From Paraspadella gotoi (lineage: Eukaryota > Chaetognatha), in the NCBI GenBank assembly GCA_051294375.1, contig CM119268.1, positions 11,300,605-11,364,604 on the forward strand: a stretch of DNA of 64,000 nucleotides, given 5' to 3'. Positions 37,093 to 49,700 of this stretch are shown one piece after another. The translations under genes were made by a program, and so were the position numbers. A model generated the notes under the pieces. It saw only the letters and a list, made by a program, of their open reading frames with translations. It was not told the DNA's origin and did not search any database. Each line of letters begins with the position of its first letter. Position 1 is the first letter of the stretch.

Positions 37093-40000
37093 TTCTCTCT
37101 CTCTTTCTCTCTCGGACGGGTTTGTAACTTGCTGGAGATAAGATTTTACGATCCCACAAAAAAAGGACGCTACGAGAAAATTGGGAAAAAAACAAAAATA
37201 ATACGGAGAAAAGTTTATATGCGCACGATCGTTATTTTCATCGTGTCTGTTTTCTATTTGTCTATTTATTTAATCCTTATACTTTTTTCTGTTATGCGAA
37301 TTGAATCCAACGACAAATCCTTTTCTTCTTCCGAGGATATATTTTTCTTCGCCGCCGCACGACATGGGAAGATGTCCGATTTTTTTTTTTTTTTTTTTGC
37401 GTAGAAATCCTCTCGCCGTTTTTACGGCTTCTTTTTTCTGCTTCCTTACCCTTTTTATAGTAACGGCGGTCTTCTTTACATCCCCTTTTTTACGATTTCG
37501 CTATTATTCTTTTCTTTAAGGATCCCAGACTTACCTTCCCGTTCTTTCCAACTATTCTTTTCGATTTATCACTTTTATTAAATTTTGTTCCCCTCTCAAC
37601 CTCTTTTCTCAACCCTAAGATTCCGTCTTTCTCACTTTCTACTATTTTCAATTTTTACAACCCGTATCTCCCCGAGTCTCGGGTTTCAATCCATCTCGCT
37701 AACCGTTCCTCCGGTTCCACTTAGACCGGAAATGAAATGGAAGGGAAAAAAAATTTCGTTTCGTTCAAGTAAAAAACAAAAAAATTCGAGGACTCAAAAA
37801 AAAAAAAAAAACCAAAACAAAAAAACTGAAAAACAAGAATAAAATATTTAATAGTTCTAAAAGAATTAGAATCAATTTTTCCATAGTTTTTTTTTCTTTT
37901 CTTATTTTACGTTACAATGTTGAAAAAAAAAATTTCGGATTAAAGTTCTCTTAAATTCTTCACATTATTCATCATCTACAATACAAAAAGATACCCCACT
38001 CCCTTTCTCGCTTTCGAATAATTTTTAACTCAAGTTAACGAGTTCCAAGATCACAGTCAACCAAGGGAGCAACTCCTCTGTGCGGCTCTGCACACAGTGG
38101 TTTTAGCGCAACCGAAGGATCAGTCGCGCTTCGGAAAGATTTAAATATACATCAACGTCTCTTGGCTTCCATTCGTCTTGATCCGGGGGACCGGATTTAA
38201 ATGAATTAATCCCCGCGGGGGGGCTTCATGGAATGGCTGGTTGGAGAGAAAGAGAGAAGAGAGAAAGAGAGAGAGAGAATGAGCAAGCAAATAACCCTAT
38301 TCGGGATTAAATAAGCGAGAATCACTCTAATCAACTCGGCACGCAACTCAGTCTCGCGACTCGCGATTCCGATCTCACATTCACCCAAATTCGAAACGAC
38401 GTTGGTGATCGCTAACGAGTTACCATGCTTGAGGATGGGGGGAAAGAAATGTTTTCCATGTTTTCCACCGGGACCACCTGTTGGACATAAACTAGCGTCA
38501 TAATCCATGCGATCTTAATTTAGCGCTTGGTAAAAGACTTTAAAAATCTTAAACAATCGATATTTGTTTACAATATTTATTTCAATGCTTTGTTCAATAA
38601 TGATTTCATTCCAATCCACATACAACCACCTATGCCACTCCAAATGAAACTTTTGGTGGAGATAATGTCATCTCCCAAATCCTCCGCCCGCGCGGGCTGG
38701 CTCTAGGGGCGGCCCCAGGGGGCAGTATTCCAAGGGGAGCAGCAAAATGGTCATTGAGGGGCGCCCCCTCTGATATAGCCATGCCTGCCCCAGGGGGTTC
38801 CCCCGGGCCACATTGCTATAGGGGCGCCCAGCTACCCCCTGGGGTCCAAAAAAAGTCTGCCCCTGGGGGTAACCCCTTGGGGAAGCAAAAAACGTGCTCC
38901 CCATGGGGCGAGTTAATGAGAGAAGGGCAAAGTTTTAGATGAAAAATAATTACTTTCTCGAAATGTTATTATATCTGAGAATATTCTCCCTGTCTGTTAC
39001 TCTCTCTTTCTCTCCTCACTTTCTCTTCCTCTCTCTTCCTCTCTCTCTCTCTCTCTCTCTCTTTTTTCATTCACTCTTTTTCTTTTTCTTTTTTCTTCTT
39101 CTCTCTTTCTTTTCTCCTCTTAGATCTTTTTTTTCTCTCTCTTTCTTTCAAGACTTGTTTTTATGTAACTGAATTAAAATATACATTTTTTAAAATTATT
39201 GTTAACTCATTTATTCCTATTTTTATCTAAAATTATAATATTGTATTTTATTTAACATATTTATTTAGATTAAAGATATAGAATAAGTTTAGAGCAAACA
39301 TGTATGACGTGCCCACAAATTTAGTGGTAAAAAGCTAATACATGTCAATCTTTTGTCTTTTTTTCTTCTTTTAATTGTTTTTTTCTTTTTTTTTGTTGGA
39401 TTTGGACATAACTGATGGACTGATAGAGAGAATATAATTTTTTAAAAAAATATTCTATAATTTGATGTTTCAAAAAAGAAATTAAATAATCACTAAATAC
39501 AAATAATGGGCAGTACTGAAGACCTACTTAGTGAATTATGGAGTCCCCCCCAAAAAAAAATAATATCAATATTTTAATTCATATCAATTAAATGAGTTCC
39601 CACATCGTGAAATAAATTTTTTTTCAATTTAAGATTTGTAATTAAAATCTGTCAGTTTGAAGTTGCTTAGATGAACTCACGTTTGTTGAGGAAGGCTGAA
39701 ATGATTGAGAGAGAGAGTGAGCAAAACTTTATATTTAGCTCAATCACAACTTTTCTAACCAACACATAAGATTTATTCCAATCCATTATTTAATCAGAAT
39801 AATTTGAGTTTTATGCTAATTGGGAGGACTTAAAGACTGATATTATAATTAATTAATTAAATATTTTAATTAATTATTTTTTATAAGTGAATTAAAAACA
39901 TTAACATCTTTATTCTATTTAAATTTCATAATGATTAAGATAAAATTTTGTGATGTTGTAGAAAAAGTGTGCCAAGGAGTAGAGTTTTAATGGAAAAAAC

Positions 40001-43000
40001 AAAAAGTTCAGCTTTTACTTGAAACTTTATTAAAAAATATTTTCTCACTCTATTTTCTCTTCTTTTTCTCTATTTCTCACAGATAAATTATATAATTTAG
40101 CTAATTGTTAAGTTATTGTTGGACCAAATTAATTACAGTTTTGACCAAATTATCCAAGTTGTCCAAATTATAAGAAATTATGCAGTTACCAATTATGCAA
40201 GGTTTTACAAATTAATGGCAAGTTTATTAAATTTAAAAGTTGACGCAAATTATATCAGTTGAACACAATTAAATATCATTTGACTAATTATGGCCAAGTT
40301 TACCAAATTAAATCGCTATTGGTGTTGGCGCAGCTATTGGTTCATTGATTGATCTAATGAAGTGAAAAATATTAATTTTTATTTTTATATTTTATTTTAA
40401 TAAAAGATGAAAAAAGAAAGGATAGGAGAAAGAGAGAGAGAGGGAGAGAGAAAAAAGAGAGAGAAGGGAGAGAGAAATAGGAAGGGAGAGAGAGCCGTTC
40501 CAGGGGGCAAGCAAATTCATGGGCCCCGGGTGGCCTCCCCAGGGGAAAGGTTTTTCTAGCCCTGGGGGATTCCCCCTGGGAGTGGCCCCTTGGGGCCCAA
40601 AAAAAGAGGCTACAGGGAGCCGCCTAGGCAAGTAAGATTTGCTTGCCACCCGGGGCCGCCCCGCGGGGCCACCAGCCGCGGAGCCGCCCTTAGCAAGCGC
40701 CACCCCGGGGAGGCGGAATTCTGAGGATGACATACTTGCTTTTGTCCAAAGAGCCTTTTGCTTCTCTGGAAGAAAAGCCTTCAACATAACCTCTTCAAAC
40801 CCTCATCGAACCTTAGAACCAATTCCCAGGAATCCTACTTAGTTACTGTCTCAACAAAAAAAAGAAAAGAAATAACATAACAACAAACAACGACGCGGAT
40901 CTTTGACTACGGAAGATCTGATCGAATCGTTGAATTTTTTTGTTTTTTTTATTGCGCTTGTGAATCCAAGTCCGAATGCTCTCTCCTTATTTTTTTGTTT
41001 TTCTGGATCGACACTTAATCTAACTTTCTCTCCGTGACTTCGCGGTTGCGCTTGACGTCAATGACAGAAAAAATGAAATTTATATCATGTATTTAAAATA
41101 ATTTTTTTTTATTATCCCAGTGGGTAAAAAAAGACTTTTACTTTCTTACAATCTTCGCGAAGTTTCTCAGCGTCTATGAACGGAAAGGAAACATTCGGTG
41201 GGGTGTGTAAAAAGACGGCGTAAATACTTAAAGAAAAAAAAAAGGATTTCAAAATAACAATAAGAATAAAATAATCCGAATCAAATCGTAGAAAATGACC
41301 GTGATATTTCCGCGGCTTCTCCTTTGAAGAGACGTCGGCAAAAAGGAATACGGGTTCTTCGACTCCAAAACTTAGCGGCCGAGGTAAGGACGGATTTTTC
41401 AATTCGGTTGTCGTGGCTAACGAACATTATGATCATATTTATTGCTTCCTGAACACCTTTCAAACGATTAGAAAGAGGTGGTTCGCTTTTAAACTCTTGT
41501 GTTTGTGACTCAGAATTTATCAGACTCTTTCCTTGCTCACTTCACCGCAATTTCAAATCCCGATCCCGTGTTTCATACCTTTTAATTTTATTACTTTCAA
41601 AAAATTCTGACATTTATCCCTTATCGCAAAAATTCGTCACACCTATTAAGTTTCAGCTCTCTCTCTCTCTCTCTCTCACCTCAAATCCGGGGGTAAGTCA
41701 CTGTTTTCCCCAAAGAGACGAGACTCCCGGGCGAACCAAAACTCAAAAAACGTAAATATTTTCTATTTTGCGGGGAAAAATAGATGAAATTCCTCTTCTA
41801 AAAGGGAGATTATGCAGAATACTAAGGTGAAAGCTTTAAAGTGCTACCGCGACAGTGCGCGAATCTGCGAGATTTTCATTCTTTTTTGTCTAGCTCAAGC
41901 AATTAATCTATTCATAATCGAAATCATATTGTAATAAGAAAAAATATAATACTTAATATTATTCACAACGCCTTTCATTATCTTTCTAGCCACTCATTGT
42001 AAGTGTCATTGTCGGAGACCTATCTTTTCTTAATGCTCTGTAATTTACTAATTGCACTATTCCCTCTATAATTCTCATCCCTCGCCTTTTTACACATTGT
42101 AACGTTGTCTGGACCCAATATTGCGTTTTCGTCTGACAATCCTGAAACAATCTCACCATCCCCTAATAATCCTCATTCTCCGAGTTGGCCCCCGGATCCG
42201 CGAGACGACGGGGGAGCGATTAGTGCCCGAAAGGCAGGGAAAAAAACCGGAAATGGGGGGGGGTCCTTTTTCAGAGAGAAATCTCGTTCTCGGCTCTGAG
42301 AAGGAAAAAAAGTACTAAAGGGAATTTTTCTTTGCGAGCGAGGAAGTGACTCAATGGAACGAATGTACTTCGTTGTGATGACGACGATGATGAAAACCAG
42401 TTTTTCTTCTCGCTTTTTTTTTTTGGCATAACGGAGAAAAATAAAACCATATTTTTCGTCTTATTGAGCGTTTTAGAAATTGTTAGAAGCTAACAACCCT
42501 GAAATTGGTACGGCGCCGAAGTCATCTCTTCATTCTTTTCTTGTAATATATGAACCCAAATCCATCAATGTATAATATATGAATATTTTAAGTATAAAGT
42601 ATTAAGTATAAAACCAAATCATCATAAACATCGCAGAAATCCATTCGCTCCCGATTACCATCTGGTACCGCCACGGACTGGTAAGCGACACCATCTGGCA
42701 TAAACACAAGTCTTTCGCGCGACTTTTCACTACGAGCGATTTCGTCGTCTAGTTAACCGTCGCTCACTATTAGCGCTTTCAACGGAGACCGCCTTTACTC
42801 CCTTCGGTGCGCGGCATACCAGAGGCCTTTGTCCGTCCCGCAATTTGTAGTTTATTATCCCTGGCAGCCGATTCCCTTTTCCTCCCCGCTTTCTTTTCCA
42901 CCGCATTTTCCCCTCTTTTCTACCCTTTTCCTCCCTTTTCCCTTTTCTTTCATTTATTTCGATTTCTCGATTTCTCGGTCTCTTTTTCTTATTTTTCCAG

Positions 43001-46000
43001 CTATCTCTATTCCTTGACTTTTTTTTTGTTCTTTCGCAATGCTTTTTTGAATGCTTTTCTTAGAATTTTTATCCTCTTACCCTCCCCTTACTTTATTCTT
43101 CTTCATCCTTCTTTTTTTTCCCCCTTCCCCTCCTTTTTATTACTCCCTCCCTCAGCATTCCATCCTTTTTCTTCTCTTTTTCCCTGCTTTCCTTTCCATC
43201 GACTCTGCTTTCATGTTCGCTTTTTCTCATTTTTTTCCCCTCGACGGTCCCGCTCAGTTCACCGCCTCCATTTCCCATCGGAGGGCGACGGCCTTGTTAC
43301 GTAGCGAATATGGAGTCAATGAATAAGTATTGCTTCCCTCTGCTTCTGGTTCAACTTGGAATGTACATGGCTTTCGTTCTCTTTCTTTTCTAAGGAGTCG
43401 GTCTTTTACTTATTTTCCCGACGCGTAAATCATAATCCAGATTCTGATTTGGATGGCAGTGGGGGTTGGCAACAGGCGATGGCAGTGGGGAGAGGGAAGC
43501 TGCCCATAAATTACTCGGAACTCGCAGATTTTTATTCTTTATACGAAGGAAAAGAAAATTGTGAAATCGTGGGAGAGATGGGGAGGAGTCGCAAGGGGGA
43601 GAAAAGATAGTTATGGATCACACTCTCTTTAACTATAAATATTCTATAAATATTCTAATCAACAATAAATTCCATGAGTTGCCATGAGTCAATTCAGGTT
43701 AATTGGTGAAAAACCTTTCGGGGCCAAATATTGTTATGAAAATTTTTTTTTTATCATTATGAGCGCCCATGTTTCAATTTTAAATAGTATTTGTATTTTA
43801 AGCTCTCTGCCCTAACTCTATCCTTTCCCCCCCCTCCTCCTCTTTCCCAAAAACAGTTCCTGCTTCGGCAAACGCTCCGGCGGCGGCGGCGGACGTCGCC
43901 TCAACGAATGTCTGATTCTCGAACCTTCCGAATTCATCGTCGTCGACTACCCCGGCGCTGGGCCGAGTTCCGAGCCGGCGCCGAATCGCGGCGCCGTCAA
44001 CGGCGAGGTGGTGCTGGAAGATCGCCGGTCCCGCGGGACGGAATTTTACGGTGCGCCCACTTCCGGCGAGGAGCCAGGCGCCATGCAGTCGGAGGAAGGG
44101 ACGCTGGTGAGGACGGGGGCTTTGAACTAACGAGTTAGAACTGAGTTTATAAGACGTTAAATATTAATTTTGACTTGACGCTTTATCACGTTGCACAGGT
44201 GGCGATTACGTAAGAAAAGATGGTAAAAATTTTTTTTAGGTTGATTTCTTCTTTTTCTGTCCGGCGTTTCCGGAGAGTCCGAGATAGTTAGCGTTGCGTT
44301 CTTCTGCGCGCCTGCGCATTTCGGTCGCGGTCATCGTACGAGCGGTGCCGGCGGCCGATTCCTCGTTGTAGTAACGATTGTAAAAACCACTTGTTTGTTG
44401 TTTCGCCGCGGTTTGCACTCTGCGCGGATGGAGAAAGATATTGGAGGAATCTCAAAATATAATTAAATATCACGTTATTGTCTGAATTAGAGATGTATTT
44501 CCTAATCAACTCCGTCAGAATTAGAAGTATTATGGAAGACAATTTATAAGATCAGCCAGTCAATCGGCAAAGTGTCTTTCACAATTTCTATATTGATAAA
44601 ATTCTCTCATACAAAATGATTTTGAAAAATGTTTTTCATTTAGACCAGGGTAGCAATATAAAAGCGCGCACCATTTAACTGGCAAAAAAAATTGAGGTTT
44701 TTTTTGTGCTGTTGTATTTTCTTAGTCGTTTTTGTAAATAAGCGGGTGTATATAATTTATATATTTAATATTTATATTTCATACGGGTATTTGTTATATA
44801 ATGGTAATAGTACGGCTCACCCATGACGGATAATGTCGCTGACTCTTGCTGCCGGCTTATTTGAAGCCGTTGGGCTCGAGCCTTTCGACGTCATCTTAGA
44901 AGGGTGCGAGAACTGAGACTTCAATGTCGACGTCGGCAGCTGAAGCTGTAGTTTCTTTGGCGGTTTCTTCAGAACGGCGTCAGTGTTTCTAGGAGGTCGT
45001 GGGTGTTGGGAGGTTGGGAAGTTAGGGTGGAGTAAAGGGAAAGCGAGAGGAGCGAAGGTGAGAAAGTTTTAATGAAATGACAAGCGAGAGAACGAATGAA
45101 AAAGTCGGTTTGACGCCGTCACGCTGGAGGCGTGAGAATTTAAGAAGTGACAAAAAAAATATTGGAAAAAAAGGTAGGAAAGTAATAGAAAAAAGAAAGG
45201 TGAAGAGCGAAAGTGAGTGCAGTGAATTTGGAGAAAAAAAAATCTGCTTGGACAGGGAATTCCGCCAGTCTTACATCTCTGGGTAGAGGATACATTCGAA
45301 TTCGTGCAGATCGATGAGGCCGTTGTTGTCGATATCCAGGTATTGGTAGATGGTGAGTATTTGATCGTCTGTCGGGGAAAAAGAAAAAGAGGGTAAGGTC
45401 GTTCAAAATGGCGGCGTTTCGACGCGGAGAGCTTCGGGGCTAAAAAGAAAAAAAAAGTGATTTGTCCGTCAGGTTTTGTGAGGTGAACTCGAGCGAAAAT
45501 TCTCCAGACAGACGTTGAAGAACCGGGGGGAGAAAAAAAAGTGAAGATTTGTTTATTCTTGTTTATCTCCCGACGTTCCGGAGAAATCGCTACTGGTTTA
45601 GCCGGAAGAGGGAGAAGGAAAAAAAATGGAGTCCGAGACAGATTGCGGTGCGAATGTTTGTTTACCATTTAAAATGTTTTTCGCCTTCACCTGTCGACTG
45701 TCGAGGAGTTTTTCGATTGTTACTTTTTCGTTGTTTCGTTGTTACCGTGAGCTCGTTGCCAGAGATTCATGACTTGTTTCAAATCGTCGATGCAAATGAG
45801 TCGTCTCCGTCCAGATCGAACATCTTGAACGCGAGCTCCAGGTCTTGTTGATACTCTGATTGAATCTTTTTGCGTTACTCTTTTCGATCACAAAATCTAA
45901 AAGTCTAAAGCAATTCTAAGAGTCACTTGGGTCTTGTCGCGCTAGGGATTCATGAGTGTATCGTCGATCTGTCCCACTTACGTTTTAAATGTTTACATCT

Positions 46001-46714
46001 CGGGTAATATAGCATCGATTAAGTTCATATTTGGTAGCTTCATACCTTAAATTTATGAGCATTATGTATCCTACTTGTACAGTCACGAGATCCCTAAAAA
46101 ATCGATCCATGACCAGACAAATCTAACTGCAGCATAACTTAATAAAATACAGGCATTTTAGTTTTATGCTTGTGCATATGTCAGTGCGGTACAACACCTT
46201 GAACTTGCCGTTCTTTGGTTTTTTGTGTTTTTTTTTTTTGTACTACTTTTTTCTTCTTCCAAGTCCTTCCTTGACACTCGGATGTTTCTCTTTTCTTCCA
46301 TATTTTTTTCTTACTTTTTTCTCTACCATATTTTTTTTCATTTTCTATCTTCCATTCGTCAATTCGGTTCTTTTTCTTTTCGTCTTTTTTTCACTTTTTT
46401 TTAACCCATTCTTCATTCATGAAATATAACTTCTTAAATTATGCCTGTTCTATTATCAGACTTCTCTCATTTCCCCCTTTATCCTTTAACTTTCGCACTC
46501 CTGTTTCTCCTCTCTCACCCTTCTCCCTTCCTGTTTTTTTCTAATGTTTCTTTAGTCTCCCCCACTTGTTAACCTATTCCAGTCTTCTCCCTCCTTTTTC
46601 CCATCTCGCGGTTTTCATCACTATTTTCCATGCTCGGAATTTAACCCTGGTGATCCATCTCATCATAACTCACAGGCGCCCTCTCAATTTATCGCAGATT
46701 ATTCCGGCTGTGCG

Positions 46715-46758
<44 letters not shown>

Positions 46759-49700
46759 CCACGTTTACCATTCGCTCAAGCATATTGGTCATCTCTGTCT
46801 CTTTCTTTCTCTCATACTTTTCCTCACTATTTCATTAGACTTTCTCCTCCTGATCATGTGTAACATCTCCTCGAAATTTATTTCTCCCGTGATCGAACCG
46901 AGAAAAGAGCGGATGATGTCGTCGTATTCCTGAGAATTAAGATTCATACCGTTTATTTTCTGCACCATTGTGCGGCCCTATTGGAGGCAACACCTGTCTG
47001 GTAAAAGTGGCTCCGACAGTTTTCAACATATCCATAATCTCTTTTCCGCTCACTGTTCCGTCCTTGTCGGTGTCCAGTTTGTTGAACACCTCCCTCAAAT
47101 TCTCCACCTTTGAAGGAAAAATCAAGAATTGTCTGGCAATTATCGCTCTTTATTCGGAAACGATCAACTTACCAGATTCAATGGCATTTCGTACTCTGCC
47201 GCCAGTTTTTTGTTGAGCAATCGAAGCGCCTTCTCCCGGTCAGTTCGAGCTCTGTAAGAGTGAAACGAATTTGAACATGAAGAGCCTCATGTACATATGG
47301 GGAAGGGGCTTAATCGGGGTGATGCCCTTACTTGACGACGCCCTCGTCGATGAACTCGTCCAAGGTTCTCTTCCGGCGAGCTCTGCACGGAAATCCACCG
47401 CAGCACACCTTTTCGACGTCGTCTAGAAAAAGTGGGGGATTTGCAACCGTCTTAGATCTTTGTCATGTGATTAAATTTTTTTAAAGTTAAAATTGTATGC
47501 CAGGTAACGTATGGCACTACCCTTTCCAGCTTTGTATTGACCTTTTCCTTTCTTTCTGTGCCCGCAACACTTGTGGCCCGTTTTAGTGCCCGACTTCAAT
47601 TCGGACGGCGCGATGGGTTTCACTTCGCACTTCTCGTTGATGTTCGCTCCTGGAACCATGAGGATGGACTTCTCCGCTTTAACTGTCCATGATTCGTTGA
47701 AGCCTTTGGGGCTCGGTTTAATTGCGGACGATTTGGTTTCCCAGCTTCTGGAATCGATGGGAGGGCGTCTTTTGGTTCCACGGACGCAATAATTATCTTC
47801 TCATTAATTCGGCGTTCCATTTCCTTACCTTTCTTCGGCGGATTTCAGAGAAAATTTCTCAATTTCATCCTGGCGAACCCTCACGGATACTCCAACTTTT
47901 TTTCCCGCGCCTTCTTTTCGCAACATACTTTTTCATTTGGTGAGAACTCCCTCTTTTTTCTCCCCTCTTTTCCGCCAGATTTTATTCTAAACTGTTTATA
48001 TTCTGACCTGTCTCTCTCCCCCTTACGCGACCCCGTCTCTCTCTCTATCTCTCCGTCCCTTAACTCGAGTATTCGGCGAATGTTTCCGTCGAATTTAAAG
48101 AAAGCTCTCTCTTTCGGCAAATCTAGTGGAAACTGTTTCGCTCGGGGGCCGCGCTCCCGTTTGACATAGTGGATTCGGCTATCGTGGCGACGATTCTATT
48201 GGAATCCCAATCCGGCTGCAACGTTCGCTGGTCATTCCGTATTCCGTGTTGCTCGTTCCCGCTTTTTTTCTTTTTTTTCGCGGTTTACGCTTTCAGTTTT
48301 TTTTTTTTATTGATTCTGTCGCCATTTTATTTCTCGACGCTGTGGCCTTTGAAAAAAGGATTAAGACGTGAAAAGGAGAGAGGTGGAGAGAGAGAGAGAG
48401 AGAGGCCACGAATCTTTTGAAAGAGAAATAGGAAGAAAAACGCATTTTTCAAAGGCACCTCCCCTGCTTGTCACAACCCTGCCCTATTCGGTCTTTGCGG
48501 TCGTCGTTCCTTAATTTTGCCTTCCATTCTCGACGCGTTTTTCGGATTCCCGCCGTCCGGGAGGTCAAGAGGTTGAATTCGCCCTCGATCGGCCGTTCCG
48601 TCGCCGTCGCCCGCATCCTTTCACCCGGGTGTCCTTGAGTGTGCCAGAACGTGTTTTGATTTTGATTTCTTAAACAGCCTTGGCATGTGAGACACGTTGG
48701 ACCTTTTAAAACACAATACAAAAACACTCTACCTTGAACCTATATGCACCTCTCCGCCATCTTGAACTCACCCACCCGGGTGTCACGCCAGCCCCATGGA
48801 TGATTAAGAGAACCAACGAGTCGTTATAACGACTCTGTCGATGATCGCTTGGCTCCACTGAAAGAGGTTTTTGCGAGGAAAATGGGGGGGGGGGAGAAAG
48901 GCTCGGCGTCGAGGTCAGGGAGTTTAGTGGCCACTCGGTAGAGCCTTTCAGAATAGGTTCGTCGTTTAAAAGCGGTAGCATGAAAAAAATATATTTAAAA
49001 AAAAAAATCAAAAGCATTCTTTCCATTCTGTTGAATTCTAAAGTCGAAAAATTCTCCCACATTTTCTTTTCCATTCGCCCCCTGTCCCCCTGAACCTTTT
49101 TTCCCGCCCCCCTCTCCCTTGCCATTCTTGGGATTCTTCAAAGCTTTTTTTCTTCCTTCGGTCAAATGTTCCCTCGTTACTTTTTTTATGTTTCCCTCTT
49201 CCTTCTGAGATCTTTTCATTACTTTTGTCACTATGTCGCGAATGGTTTTATGTGTATTTTATTACATGAAAATATTTTGATCCGAACGTAAAGATGACTT
49301 GGGGGAAATTTTTAAGAATCATGTTTTCCAAAAAGTGTTTATTTGTACTATATTTCTTAAATAAAAAAAAATTTGAAAAATGTCGTTTCACTAGGAGGTA
49401 CGCGACCACTGGTCCTTTTTCGGGTAAAGATTTATTCATCTCACATCCTGTCTCTCCAACGAAGCCTCGTGATTTATTTCCTCTCCGCTCTCGGCCCCCC
49501 CCCGGCCATAGCTCAATAAACCCGTAAATTTCCCATGGACTCCGTAACGTTTTTTTTTTATTTGGAAGTTACCTAAGTCAATAATAGTTTTCAGGACACA
49601 TTCATTCAAAAAGATTCAATACTTTTCGCGTCGCTGGCTTTCGACTGACATGCCGGGAAGAGTGATAGTTAATATTAATTTCTTTTTCAAGAAATACCAT

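Noticed and set aside
42807-43304. Plus-strand Phe/Pro/Ser frame of 165 codons
   Set aside because: Pure pyrimidine-tract composition within PDZ-GEF intron 3; does not join any exon.
46930-46959. Longer version of EF-hand exon starting at 46959 (adds [10 protein letters not shown])
   Set aside because: It would leave a 34-bp intron and spoil the calmodulin spacing between EF-hands 1 and 2; the acceptor at 46930 gives a 64-bp intron and normal spacing.
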